This document shows positions 8,847 through 19,290 of a stretch of 64,000 nt of DNA, piece after piece. The DNA comes from Firmicutes bacterium UBA3553 (GTDB lineage Bacteria > Bacillota > Clostridia > Tissierellales > Sedimentibacteraceae). The translations under genes were made by a program, and so were the position numbers. How positions within the stretch are numbered: position 1 is the first letter of the stretch; the number at the start of each line of letters is the position of its first letter. The notes under the pieces are model-generated. The model did no database searches. It saw only the letters and a program-made list of their open reading frames with translations, and was not told the DNA's origin. The stretch lies in the NCBI GenBank assembly GCA_002381185.1, contig DFOA01000028.1, positions 18,205-82,204 on the forward strand, read 5' to 3'.

Positions 8847-9935
8847 TTAGAGCCTCCTAAATGGTTGCTTTGCATTTATTATATAGTTAGAAATAATATT
8901 TATTTGGGCAATCCTAGAAATCACTAGTGAAAGTATAACAGATATTATAGTGATGTATAACCATTGCAGTCCGCTTGAATACCTAGGTGTTAGCTCCCTC
9001 AAATAATCAATGTCCAGAATTTTCAATATTATACAAGATCCAAATATCATGCGAAAAGCAAAGAAATGTAAAACCAATATACTATATGTTCTTTGCCCAA
9101 TAAATTTTAATAAGTTTCCTAAAACCATTGAAAGTTCAAGTATCCTTGAAATTATATAGCATAAAAATATCCCTGCCATTGATGAAATAAACTGAATTGG
9201 CAATGATGCAAATTGTCTAGTTGGCCAATTCATTGGAAGTTGCCCTTTAAAATAAAAACTACCAAAGAAAATCACTACTATCATAGATAATATAGTCATA
9301 ACTTTTAAGTCTATATATTCATCAATAGCCTTATTTCTACCTAATAACACCCCTATACTAAAATAACATAAGCCATACATGCATAAATCAATATAATACG
9401 GAAGAATATAATTTTTAGAAATAAGTTTCCACCCTAAAAAGTAAAATAATAAAGATATTAATACATCAAGATTTTTTATTTTAACCTTATTGCTTATAAC
9501 AGATATGCCTTTGAATGCAATTTCAATAGCATATAATACAAAAAGAAACCATGTAGCACCACCAAAATCAGGAGTTCCTAAGTTAAAAAAAAGTAATTTT
9601 AATCTATTTGAAAATGTTATTTGTTCACTAGCTTGAAAATATGAATAGTATCCTAATTTTTGTAATAAAATGTAAAATAATATATAGCATATATTTATCA
9701 GGAACATTGGTACTAGTAGTGAAAAAAACTTTTTCTTAACATACTCTATAAAGTTATACTTATTACCCGAATAAGTATAACCAGAAATTAGAATAAATGC
9801 CGGCATATGAAATAAATATATATACGTTGTAAATGGTGATCCAGCATGTCCCATAACCATAAGTAAAATACATATTCCTTTAAAAATATCTACCCAAAGA
9901 GTATATTCAGATTTTGCTTTGTTTTTGTATTCCAT
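8847..9935 (-). CDS. Acyltransferase 3 family membrane protein (sugar O-acetyltransferase)
   Basis: 362 residues with about ten helices. The N-terminus reads DIFKGICILLMVMGHAG, with the conserved His, followed by LFHMPAFILISGYTYS, both typical of acyltransferase-3/OafA-type enzymes. These use acetyl-CoA to O-acylate glycans across the membrane. CAGGAGG precedes the ATG, and the stop codon lies 1 bp ahead of the next start. Probably acetylates the polymer of this locus. Confidence 0.88.
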   Translation of the reverse strand: MEYKNKAKSEYTLWVDIFKGICILLMVMGHAGSPFTTYIYLFHMPAFILISGYTYSGNKYNFIEYVKKKFFSLLVPMFLINICYILFYILLQKLGYYSYFQASEQITFSNRLKLLFFNLGTPDFGGATWFLFVLYAIEIAFKGISVISNKVKIKNLDVLISLLFYFLGWKLISKNYILPYYIDLCMYGLCYFSIGVLLGRNKAIDEYIDLKVMTILSMIVVIFFGSFYFKGQLPMNWPTRQFASLPIQFISSMAGIFLCYIISRILELSMVLGNLLKFIGQRTYSILVLHFFAFRMIFGSCIILKILDIDYLRELTPRYSSGLQWLYITIISVILSLVISRIAQINIISNYIINAKQPFRRL

Positions 9936-9977
9936 TAAAACCTCCTGGTCTATACCGTATGACTCATTAATAAATCT

Positions 9978-11063
9978 TTATTTATATTGTTTATTAATTA
10001 AAGAGACATATTCTTTAGCTCTATCATTCCAATTATTCATACTTATAAATTCAGTATCAATTAAATCATTAGATTTTTTATTACATAATGCTAAATTAAT
10101 CTTTTCTTCAAATTCTTTATAGTTTTCATAAAAATATAATAATTGGTCATTATTAAAAGCACTTAATTCTTCCCAATATGCGCTCACTATTTGTTTATTC
10201 AAAGCTAAATATTCATACATTTTTACCGGATCAACACCCTTAATGACATCATTTACTATAAATGGTATTATCATAACATCAGCATTAAGTATATATGATT
10301 TTACTAAGTTATGTTCTATTGCTCCGATTAATTTTATGTTATCTAGTTTTTTTATTTTATCTAAACTTCTCTTTTCAATAGGTCCGATTAAATATATTGT
10401 AATATTAGGGTTGCCAATTGCAAATTCATTAATGGTATTATAATCAAACCAGTCACTTATTGTACCAATATACATAATATTAGGATGCTTAAGATTTAAT
10501 TGTTTAAACTCTACATCGTCTAAAAATGATATGTCGACAGCATTCCTTATAATAGTAACCTTATCTTTTCTAATTTTATAATCACGAACTAGCCTAGTTT
10601 TCAAATAACTTGAAGTTACAATAATACTATCCACTAATATACATAATTCCTTTTCTTTCATAATAACTTTCTCTCTTAATTTATTATCATAAAAGTAAGG
10701 CATGTTATCCATGCATTCATAAATTATCATAGCATTATCTTTTATTTTTTTTGTAATATAGTTAATTTGAAATGGGTGTGTTAAAATAACAATATCATAA
10801 TTATTGTTGTTTAATAGTTTTTTGATATAATTACTATTGATTTTTTCTATTATTTTTAATTTGTTTGAAAAAGGAATTACATATTTATCTTTAATATTAA
10901 GGTTCTTATTATCTAAATTAACTCCAGATATTTTTTGCTTTAAAAAAGGTGTTAATGAAAAAAAGTCAACTTCAATATCACTTTTAGATAAATAAGATGA
11001 AATAAAATGTGGTCTTTGCTTTATCCAATTCCAGTTTACAGTCGAAAAATATAGTAATTTCAT
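9978..11063 (-). CDS. GT4-like glycosyltransferase
   Basis: 361 residues from ATG 11063, which sits 5 nt behind GGAG; an in-frame ATG at 11081 has no ribosome site. It opens KLLYFSTVNWNWIKQRPHF, like the repeated GT domains in the 1469-residue neighbour (which have FDILFLSVIDYDFRYQRPQH). The C-terminal nucleotide-sugar half has MYIGTISDWFDY, IPFIVNDVIKGVDPVKMYEYLA and an ExxE-like stretch. It is a cytoplasmic GT-B enzyme for glycan assembly. Donor and acceptor are not predictable. Confidence 0.8.
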   Translation of the reverse strand: MKLLYFSTVNWNWIKQRPHFISSYLSKSDIEVDFFSLTPFLKQKISGVNLDNKNLNIKDKYVIPFSNKLKIIEKINSNYIKKLLNNNNYDIVILTHPFQINYITKKIKDNAMIIYECMDNMPYFYDNKLREKVIMKEKELCILVDSIIVTSSYLKTRLVRDYKIRKDKVTIIRNAVDISFLDDVEFKQLNLKHPNIMYIGTISDWFDYNTINEFAIGNPNITIYLIGPIEKRSLDKIKKLDNIKLIGAIEHNLVKSYILNADVMIIPFIVNDVIKGVDPVKMYEYLALNKQIVSAYWEELSAFNNDQLLYFYENYKEFEEKINLALCNKKSNDLIDTEFISMNNWNDRAKEYVSLINKQYK

Positions 11064-11163
11064 TTTTTCTCCATACTTCATAATGTCTTAACTCTATGTA
11101 TAATAGAAAACTAATATTTTTATTTTAAGTCTATTACACATAGAGATTTGAATGATAAACGTT

Positions 11164-14100
11164 CTAATTTTTTAAATCCGGACGGTATCTGTGCTGCTCC
11201 CATTTTACCTTCCAGCGCTCTTCAAATATTTTCCTGTTTCTGTTAAACAATTTCATATATTCTTCATCATCCAATTTTTTAAACGATACATTTCCATAAT
11301 GATGGACGAAAGAATCTTCAGCACATTTTATTTTATATCCCAATGATTTTGCTTTATACGAATAATCATCATCTTCAAACATTCCTATACCATAAATTTG
11401 TTCTAAATAACCGATATCGTTAAATGCCTGCCTTGAAATCATTATACAAAACATTGCCAATACTTCTATTTCATCATATGTTTTATTCATATTATTTTTT
11501 GTATACTCATAAGCAAAATAGTCCATATCGGATATATCACTATATGTTACATTAATTTTAGATTCATTGCTAATTGAGTTGGTCACTGGTCCTATAATGC
11601 CTAATTTCTTATCATAATCAAAATGCTTTATTAAATTTGTAAGCCAGCCCCTGGTCACCACAGTATCATTATTTAGTAATAGGATGTAATCCCCATTGCT
11701 TTGACTTATTCCAACATTATTTCCTGCAGCAAAACCTAGATTTTTATCATTAAGAAATACTTTTATATTATGATTTTTGGTTTCTATCTGTTTTAAATAT
11801 TCAGGAGTATTATCCGAGGAAGCATTATCTACTATTATCAATTCGTAATTTGGATATGCTGTTTTATAAATAATGCTGTCGATACACTCTTTCGTATACT
11901 CTAATTGATTATAAGTCAAGAGAACTATTGAAACCTTTGGGAAAACTCCTTTTGAATATTCAATAAATTGATTTCCACGTGACAGCCAATCATTTTCTTT
12001 TGCAAAATCTATACTATCATTAATTTTTGCCAAATTGTCTTTACCTTCTAAGCATAGTTTTACATAATTAAGAAATTCCTTGTTATCATTTGTAAGATAA
12101 ACAAACTTATCCTTAAATGGCATCAGTTCTGGAATTTCAGTTGCTACAACCTTTTTAGCCGCACTTAAATATTCATAGAATTTGACCGGATTGGTTGCCT
12201 TAATTAAATCAGTTGAAGTATCAAATGGAATAAGGCAAACATCAAAGTCTTTAAGATAATCTGGTAATTTATTATATTGCATTTCTCCCAATATTTTAAT
12301 ATTAGAATATTTAGATAACTTTTCTTTTCCTTCTGTAACTTCCCCAATTAATACAATATCAACATCAGGCAGATTTTTTGCTAAATAAATTATCTTTTCA
12401 AAATCGAACCAATGAGAAATTGCGCCATAATATCCTACTATATTTTTGCGATTTTGATTATACTGTTTTTCTCTGTATGCCTTATTAAAATGATTGAATT
12501 CCGTGCCATTTCGTACTATTTTAACATTACTATTATACCTGTTTGCTATTTCAGCAAGATAATTTGAACTTGCAATTACTAAATCGCTGTTTTTCAGTAA
12601 CTTTTCACAACATGAACTCAAACACTTTATGTTTGTTTCTTTGAACCCTGTGTAATCATCCAAATAATCTGTAATTACTTTAAATCCATATTTGTTTTTT
12701 ACGTACTCTGCAGCTTGTACCCAGGTCGGATATTGCACTATAACGAGACAATCCCTAATACAATTATCTATAACTATATTTTCAACTTCCTTATTAATAT
12801 CAATACTTTCATTGGTATAATCGGCTATGTGAACTGAAGAATATCTTTCGCTTTTAATTGATATTATATTAATATTATTAATAGTTTTTAACGTTTCAGT
12901 TTGTTTGTTATTATAATTTGCATTTATATAAAAAACTCTATGCCCTTGATCTGAAAATGAATGTGCTAAATGTTGAGGTCTTTGATATCTAAAATCATAA
13001 TCTATAACTGATAAAAATAAAATGTCAAATTTATTATAATCCTTCTTAAGTTCTGATTTAATATCATAGTTTGATAATTTTCTAAATTGAAACTCCATAC
13101 TTTCAACACGTTTATCCCATGTGTTGGATAAAGCAATCTCTTTGCCGTTTTTCTTAGCATGTTCTTTAATTTTAGGTTCTAATGCTCTGTTTATATAATA
13201 ATTAAATTCATCTACATTATTAGCAAGATATACACTTTCTCCTCTGAATTGTTCCATTTCTTTCATATAAGAAGTAACTACCGGTAACCCCAAGGTGCAA
13301 TATTCAAAGAATTTAATTGGAGAAACACAATCCATCATTTCATTTATTTCAAACGGAATAATAGCAACATCAAAATACTTTGCATAGTCAGCTAATTCGA
13401 TATAACTTTTTCTACCTAAAAGTATAATTCTATCATGCTTATATTGCTCAAAATCAGCTATACAGTCACCAATCAAGACAAATACCCAATTCTCATTTCT
13501 GCAAGCTAATTCATAAACAGTCTTCATATCAAACCATTTCGCAATATAACCATAATAGCCTATAATTCTTTTATCTTTTTTAACAATTTGTTTTATTGGT
13601 TCGGGCATAAACCCTTCGTGTAAATTACTTATAAAATCATAAGTATTACAACCATTAGGCAAATATACTGCTTCTTCTTTAAAATTTGAATGCTTTTTTA
13701 ATTCTACAGCGACATAAGTTACAACATCAGCACTTTGCAATAATAAGTTATGTAATCTCTCATACTCATTACAATATCCGGAAAATATCTCAATATGATC
13801 TAAAACGTGATACCATATAATCTTGTTTGGTATTGCATTTATTATAGGTAGCATAGGAATCCATGTACATAAAACTATAACTTCTTTGTCACCTAAAGCG
13901 TTAATTAATATATTGTCATTGGTTAATATTATATTTGGTTCTATTTCAACTTCTTTATTTCCTGTATTGGAATTTTCACTAAACAAACAGAGATATCCCT
14001 TATCAGCAAATGCTCTAAATAATTGCTGAGGCGTTTGTGGCGGCTCCCAATTAACTATATGTGGATATACTATAATACCTTTATATTGCTTACTGTTAAT

Positions 14101-15573
14101 TATATTTTTTAAAGTTGCTACCCTTTTTATGTCTTCCTCACTAAGGCTTAAATCTACTAGCATCTTTGCATCCTCCCAATAAGATATAAAATCAGGAGTA
14201 GCATTTTCGTTGCTTATATCAATGTCATATACTTTTTGATTGTATATAATTTTGTTGTCATTACTTAAATTTATATTTTCTAAATTATTTATAATTTGGA
14301 ATAAAGGATTATAAGAGTGATCCTGAAGTCCTTTCCTGAAATTTTTTCTATCGCGCAGCCATTTAAAAAATTCCTTCTTATCATTAAAATTACCTTTTAA
14401 AAGTTGTTGTTTTATACGATACACTAAATGAACCATTTTAAATAATTTTGTATCTGCTAATGACAATGCTATTTTTTTAGTATCTTTAATAGCACTTTGT
14501 GTTATATCTAAATTGTTACTTGTTATAGAATTACAACTTTCTAATTCTTTTATTTTATCTTCATTTCTTATATTGTTATTTTTCGCGTCATGAATTATCT
14601 TATTAAAATCTTCTAATTTAATATTTTTATTTGTTAGTTGCAGCTCTTTTTCTTCTAACTTTCTAGATAAAGTGTCTGCATATTGTTTACTTTCCCCTAA
14701 CTCTTTAGATAAATTATCAATATACTGTTTATTTTCTTCTAATATTTCCGTAACATTCTTTAATTTTTGTACTTCTTCAATATACTTATTTTTTTCTTCT
14801 TCAAGTTTATAATTAACTTCATTTAGTTCGGTTTGTAACCTTTGAATAATATTATCTTTTTTGACACATCCAGACTTTAATGATTCAATTTCCTTTAATA
14901 ATAATTCTTTTTCATTAAAATCATTATTATTTATCTTTGATAATTTCATATCATCAAATTTAATATAATCATTGTTTACATAAACTAATAAAATTTGCTT
15001 GCCTGGCCACATTGTACCTTCAATAATGTTTGTATTTATTACTTTGTAATAGCACAAATAAAAGTTATTTAATGATAAATTGAAACTTCCATAATCAAAT
15101 CTAATAAAATGCTCTTCATGCAGCTTATCTTCTTGAAATGGCAATAATAAAATTAGGTACTTGTCACATATACTTTTAAGCTTCTCTAACTTATTAAATG
15201 GATCTACAAAGTGCTCTAATACATTTGAAGAAAATACAACTTCATAATTATCAGAAATATTATCTAAATCTTGGCACTTAAATTCACATGCTGGATAACT
15301 TCTTGTAGCAAACTCAATAGCACTCTCAGAAAAATCTACACCTACTACATTAGATCTAGAAAATGTATTTTTAATCAATGAAGTTCCAGAGCCTTCAGCA
15401 CATCCGACATCTATTATTGATAAATTTTTAGATTCAATATCATCATATATCCATTGCGGTAAATAACTTAATGCTAATTTATTAAAAAAAAGAGTTTGAT
15501 CTTGCCCTCCAAGTTCATCCCAACTACCAGATTGAAACCTATTATTCCAATACTCTCTAGAATTTATCATCAT
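11164..15573 (-). CDS. Giant multidomain methyltransferase/coiled-coil/triple glycosyltransferase
   Basis: 1469 residues. Residues 1-190 are a class I SAM methyltransferase with IIDVGCAEGSG at 53-63. Residues 220-370 are a Lys/Glu-rich coiled coil. Residues about 498-840 and 845-1200 are two tandem GT-B domains of the same family, each with an IGDxxxxxxxY region and PxKFYEYL/PIKFFEYC loops. Residues about 1208-1469 are a GT2 domain (VSIVLLTYNQ, VDNASSDNT, LLLNNDT). AAGGAAGGA precedes the ATG. It sits directly after the wzm/wzt pair. Such proteins cap, methylate or set chain length of ABC-exported polymers (WbdD-like logic) or build a repeat unit in one chain; which applies here is inference. 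Confidence 0.85.
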   Translation of the reverse strand: MMINSREYWNNRFQSGSWDELGGQDQTLFFNKLALSYLPQWIYDDIESKNLSIIDVGCAEGSGTSLIKNTFSRSNVVGVDFSESAIEFATRSYPACEFKCQDLDNISDNYEVVFSSNVLEHFVDPFNKLEKLKSICDKYLILLLPFQEDKLHEEHFIRFDYGSFNLSLNNFYLCYYKVINTNIIEGTMWPGKQILLVYVNNDYIKFDDMKLSKINNNDFNEKELLLKEIESLKSGCVKKDNIIQRLQTELNEVNYKLEEEKNKYIEEVQKLKNVTEILEENKQYIDNLSKELGESKQYADTLSRKLEEKELQLTNKNIKLEDFNKIIHDAKNNNIRNEDKIKELESCNSITSNNLDITQSAIKDTKKIALSLADTKLFKMVHLVYRIKQQLLKGNFNDKKEFFKWLRDRKNFRKGLQDHSYNPLFQIINNLENINLSNDNKIIYNQKVYDIDISNENATPDFISYWEDAKMLVDLSLSEEDIKRVATLKNIINSKQYKGIIVYPHIVNWEPPQTPQQLFRAFADKGYLCLFSENSNTGNKEVEIEPNIILTNDNILINALGDKEVIVLCTWIPMLPIINAIPNKIIWYHVLDHIEIFSGYCNEYERLHNLLLQSADVVTYVAVELKKHSNFKEEAVYLPNGCNTYDFISNLHEGFMPEPIKQIVKKDKRIIGYYGYIAKWFDMKTVYELACRNENWVFVLIGDCIADFEQYKHDRIILLGRKSYIELADYAKYFDVAIIPFEINEMMDCVSPIKFFEYCTLGLPVVTSYMKEMEQFRGESVYLANNVDEFNYYINRALEPKIKEHAKKNGKEIALSNTWDKRVESMEFQFRKLSNYDIKSELKKDYNKFDILFLSVIDYDFRYQRPQHLAHSFSDQGHRVFYINANYNNKQTETLKTINNINIISIKSERYSSVHIADYTNESIDINKEVENIVIDNCIRDCLVIVQYPTWVQAAEYVKNKYGFKVITDYLDDYTGFKETNIKCLSSCCEKLLKNSDLVIASSNYLAEIANRYNSNVKIVRNGTEFNHFNKAYREKQYNQNRKNIVGYYGAISHWFDFEKIIYLAKNLPDVDIVLIGEVTEGKEKLSKYSNIKILGEMQYNKLPDYLKDFDVCLIPFDTSTDLIKATNPVKFYEYLSAAKKVVATEIPELMPFKDKFVYLTNDNKEFLNYVKLCLEGKDNLAKINDSIDFAKENDWLSRGNQFIEYSKGVFPKVSIVLLTYNQLEYTKECIDSIIYKTAYPNYELIIVDNASSDNTPEYLKQIETKNHNIKVFLNDKNLGFAAGNNVGISQSNGDYILLLNNDTVVTRGWLTNLIKHFDYDKKLGIIGPVTNSISNESKINVTYSDISDMDYFAYEYTKNNMNKTYDEIEVLAMFCIMISRQAFNDIGYLEQIYGIGMFEDDDYSYKAKSLGYKIKCAEDSFVHHYGNVSFKKLDDEEYMKLFNRNRKIFEERWKVKWEQHRYRPDLKN

Positions 15574-15583
15574 GTATCCTTCC

Positions 15584-16849
15584 TTACAAGTTTATATTTA
15601 ACCGATTTACTATTACGTTTAAAGGAATATCCAGCATTCCATAATACATCTTATTGCTTATAACCTTAAAATAACATGCTCCATCAATATAATCAATATA
15701 AAGAGGAACATCTGTAATTCTTTGTTCTAGGCTTGCAACTAAATAGTATTCTCCTGGAACTAAATAATTACTCAGTTGAAATTCTATTCTATAGGCCCCT
15801 ATATCATTAAATTTATAATTGTCTTGAAATGTACTTCCAACTATAAGGTCCTGACCTTTAGTATTTTTAATTGAAAATGCAATACCAATTTGTTTCTCAT
15901 TGCTTAATTCAGGAGAGATTTCAACATCCATTAATATCTTAACAGTTTCATCTTTATCAATATAATCTATCTCTTCACCTTGTTTATTACAAATTGCCAC
16001 ATAACTTATCAATCCGACATTGCTTCCCCAACGAGAAATAGGATTAAATATTTTTTTCAATTTTATATTATTAATATTATTATCGCTTTTATTAATATTA
16101 TTTATTGTTTTCGATTTTTGGCTTGTATAAGCCATATATAATCCTGTAATTTTCTCAACATCACCTATTTCTTTTATCTCTCCACTATCAATCCAAATTC
16201 CTCTATCGCAAAATCTTCTAACTGAATCAACATCATGGGTAACCAGCAAAATCGTCTTTCCTTGATTCTTTAATTCTTCAAATTTTTTATAACATTTCGC
16301 TTGGAAAATATTATCCCCTACAGATAATGCTTCATCAACAATCAGAATGTCAGGATCAACATTAATTGATACGGCAAAAGCCAATCTTACAAACATTCCA
16401 CTTGAATATGTTTTAACAGGTTGATTAACAAATTCTCCAATATCAGCAAACTTCAAAATATTTTCAATCTTTTTTTCTATTTCTTCTTTGGTAAATCCCA
16501 TCATTGTTCCGTTTAAATATATATTTTCTATACCTGTATACTCTGGGTTAAAACCTGCGCCTAATTCAAGTAATGCCGAAATCCTGCCAATGACCCTCAC
16601 TGTTCCGGAAGTTGGAGTTATTATCCCGGTAATAATTTTTAACAAGGTTGATTTTCCTGAACCATTTACACCTATAATTCCTACCGTTTCTCCCTTATGA
16701 ACTTTAAATGAAATTCCATTTAATGCATTATGATTTTTATGATATTTCTTTTTACTAATACTTAGTGATTCTTTTAAACGATCAATAGGTTTGTCGTATA
16801 GTTTATATGTTTTTATTAAATTTTCTATGCTTATTGCAATATCGTCCAT
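15584..16849 (-). CDS. Polysaccharide ABC exporter ATPase (Wzt/TagH type)
   Basis: About 421 residues. Walker A GVNGSGKS, signature YSSGM, Walker B ILIVDEAL and the switch His in VTHD are intact. The C-terminal 140 residues (from about 285) form a Wzt-C-like beta-sandwich, the domain that reads the modified end of a polymer. I chose ATG 16849 behind GAGG; the frame is open for ten more codons that overlap the permease gene. It pairs with the permease to export an undecaprenyl-linked glycan. Confidence 0.92.
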   Translation of the reverse strand: MDDIAISIENLIKTYKLYDKPIDRLKESLSISKKKYHKNHNALNGISFKVHKGETVGIIGVNGSGKSTLLKIITGIITPTSGTVRVIGRISALLELGAGFNPEYTGIENIYLNGTMMGFTKEEIEKKIENILKFADIGEFVNQPVKTYSSGMFVRLAFAVSINVDPDILIVDEALSVGDNIFQAKCYKKFEELKNQGKTILLVTHDVDSVRRFCDRGIWIDSGEIKEIGDVEKITGLYMAYTSQKSKTINNINKSDNNINNIKLKKIFNPISRWGSNVGLISYVAICNKQGEEIDYIDKDETVKILMDVEISPELSNEKQIGIAFSIKNTKGQDLIVGSTFQDNYKFNDIGAYRIEFQLSNYLVPGEYYLVASLEQRITDVPLYIDYIDGACYFKVISNKMYYGMLDIPLNVIVNRLNINL

Positions 16850-16862
16850 AACATGCCTCATA

Positions 16863-18239
16863 CTATAATACATCTGCAAAATGAGGCTTTAGCCTTTTAA
16901 ATACCAATGCCCCTATTCCCATAATTATTAAAGATATTATCCAAAAATATATTGTTTGAAATATCTTATCCCAAAACCAAATATAATTAATAAATGTATC
17001 CCTGTACCCCTCTACCACATAAAACATTGGATTTAATTTTAAAATCCATAGATATTTATCAGGAATTATTGTGTAACTCCACATTATAGGAGTCATCCAC
17101 ATTCCTACTTGTAAAAATATGCTTATAATTTGACCTAAATCTTTAAAAAATAGTACTATTGCCGATGTTATATAAGACATCGCAAGAATAATCATAAACA
17201 TGCAAAATAAGTAATACGGCAATTGAATAATGTATATTTTAGGATAATGACCATATAAGCAATATAGTATAACAACAAACCCAATAAATACCAGATGCAC
17301 AAATAATGCAGAAATTATTTTTACTATAGGCAATACACTGATTTTAAAAACTACCTTTTTAACTAAGTAACTGTATTCAATTAGACAATTTGTTGCATAC
17401 ATTATTGCATCAGAAAAGAAAAACCATGGAATAAGCCCTGTTGCGAACCATAGGATAAATGGTATATTTTTTACAGGAGAGCTTGACTTTAATCCAAATT
17501 CAAAAACAAACCAATATACAAGTATTGTAATAATGGGCTGAATAAATGCCCAAATTATTCCTAAATAAGATCCAGCATATTTTGTTTTAAAGTCATTCTT
17601 TGCCAAATTCCAAATTAACTTTCTACTGTTATATAAATCCTTATAAAGTATAAAGATACTAGTTGGTTTTTTTAATAAAACAAATAATACTATATTGACC
17701 AATGAACAAATCACAAATTTGTATACATAATTAATATTGTTCTTATGACTTGTTAATAACATTTTCAAGTTATTGTCAAATTTGTATGTTATAAATGAGT
17801 CCTTTTCACCGCTATTTATACTAGCATAACTGTCAGTTATATCTTTAATTTCAATGTTAGTAACTATTAAATTATCACTTGCGCTGTTAGGATTTATATC
17901 TATGTTTTTACCTATATATGATAACTTTAAGTCGGAAATTAATAAATTAGCCGACGGATAATCTATAACAAATTTTAGATTATTAGTATCTTGAGGGATA
18001 CTAAATACAACTTCTTCGTTAGTTCCAACATCAATATAATTAATTATCTGTGAGTTTCCTTCGCCCCATTTTTCTTCTTTACTAAACAACATTTGAATGG
18101 AGCCAGTTTTATCTGAAACCAGATTAAACCTCAACACTATGTTAGAGTCTCTCAAATTAGCATATTTAAAAATTAAAATATTTGTAACGACTATTAGCAA
18201 TAACATTATTGCAATCTTTATTGTTTTTCTTTTTGACAT
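16863..18239 (-). CDS. ABC-2 polysaccharide exporter permease with N-terminal extracytoplasmic domain (Wzm/TagG type)
   Basis: 458 residues. The C-terminal 260 residues are a standard Wzm/TagG permease with KNDFKTKYAGSYLGIIWAF and the late NPMFYVVEGYRD segment. Standard permeases are about 260-280 residues, but here a transmembrane helix (10-27), about 140 residues of mainly beta sequence and another helix (about 175-192) precede that core. AGGAAG precedes the ATG. It forms the membrane channel with the Wzt-type ATPase encoded just downstream. Confidence 0.9.
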   Translation of the reverse strand: MSKRKTIKIAIMLLLIVVTNILIFKYANLRDSNIVLRFNLVSDKTGSIQMLFSKEEKWGEGNSQIINYIDVGTNEEVVFSIPQDTNNLKFVIDYPSANLLISDLKLSYIGKNIDINPNSASDNLIVTNIEIKDITDSYASINSGEKDSFITYKFDNNLKMLLTSHKNNINYVYKFVICSLVNIVLFVLLKKPTSIFILYKDLYNSRKLIWNLAKNDFKTKYAGSYLGIIWAFIQPIITILVYWFVFEFGLKSSSPVKNIPFILWFATGLIPWFFFSDAIMYATNCLIEYSYLVKKVVFKISVLPIVKIISALFVHLVFIGFVVILYCLYGHYPKIYIIQLPYYLFCMFMIILAMSYITSAIVLFFKDLGQIISIFLQVGMWMTPIMWSYTIIPDKYLWILKLNPMFYVVEGYRDTFINYIWFWDKIFQTIYFWIISLIIMGIGALVFKRLKPHFADVL

Positions 18240-18254
18240 TTTTTATCTTCCTAA

Positions 18255-19277
18255 TTATCTATCTCTATACATCTTCTCATAGTAATTCTTATATTCACCG
18301 CTGATGATGTTCTCCCACCAATTTCGGTTTTCTAAATACCATTTAATGGTTTTCTTTATTCCTTCATCAAATAAAGTAGTTGGTTCCCAATCCAGCTCTG
18401 TTTTTATTTTTGTTGGATCAATTGCATATCTCATATCATGACCCGGCCTGTCTGTTACATATTTGATCAGGCTTTCAGGCTTATTTAATTCTTTAAGTAT
18501 TGTTTTAACAACTTCTAAATTAGTTCTCTCGTTGTGTCCGCCTATATTGTAAACTTCACCAATTCTGCCTTTGTGTATAACCAAATCTATTGCAGTACAA
18601 TGGTCTTCCACATACAGCCAGTCTCTTACATTTTCACCTTTACCATATACAGGAAGAGGTTTATCATTGAGGGCGTTTGCTATCATTAACGGTATTAACT
18701 TTTCAGGAAAATGATATGGGCCATAATTGTTGCTGCATCTGGAAATTGTAACAGGCAATTTAAATGTACGATAATATGATAGCACTAACAGGTCTGCTGA
18801 TGCTTTAGATGCTGAATAAGGTGATGATGTATGAATCGGTGTATCTTCAGTAAAGAATAAATCTGTTCTGTCTAATGGCAAATCCCCATATACTTCATCT
18901 GTTGAAACTTGATGATATCTTTCTACACCGTATTTTCTGGACGCATCTAACAGTACTCCGGTTCCTATTATATTTGTTTGTAAAAACAATCCTGGGTTGT
19001 CAATTGATCTGTCTACATGTGATTCAGCTGCAAAGTTTACCACAATATTTGGCTGTTCTGCTTCGAATATTTTAAATATTGCTTCTCTGTCAGATATATC
19101 TGCTTTAATAAATTTAAAGTTTTGATTGCTCATTACAGGTTCCAATGTTTCCATATTGCCTGCGTATGTCAATGCATCTACACATATTATTTTATAATCA
19201 TTATATTTATTTAACATATATTGAACAAAATTTCCGCCTATAAATCCCGCTCCGCCGGTAACAAGTACTTTTTTCAT
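18255..19277 (-). CDS. rfbB: dTDP-glucose 4,6-dehydratase
   Basis: 340 residues. It has GGAGFIGGNF, the substrate-facing STDEVYGDL segment, catalytic YSASKASAD and RNYGPYHFPEKLIPL-type motifs (here CSNNYGPYHFPEKLIP), all hallmarks of RmlB. It is the second step in dTDP-L-rhamnose synthesis. CTGGAGG lies 6 nt ahead of ATG 19277, and the 12 upstream open codons overlap rfbC and are rejected. It is the last gene of the rfbD-A-C-B group. Confidence 0.97.
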   Translation of the reverse strand: MKKVLVTGGAGFIGGNFVQYMLNKYNDYKIICVDALTYAGNMETLEPVMSNQNFKFIKADISDREAIFKIFEAEQPNIVVNFAAESHVDRSIDNPGLFLQTNIIGTGVLLDASRKYGVERYHQVSTDEVYGDLPLDRTDLFFTEDTPIHTSSPYSASKASADLLVLSYYRTFKLPVTISRCSNNYGPYHFPEKLIPLMIANALNDKPLPVYGKGENVRDWLYVEDHCTAIDLVIHKGRIGEVYNIGGHNERTNLEVVKTILKELNKPESLIKYVTDRPGHDMRYAIDPTKIKTELDWEPTTLFDEGIKKTIKWYLENRNWWENIISGEYKNYYEKMYRDR

Positions 19278-19290
19278 AATTCCTCCAGGT

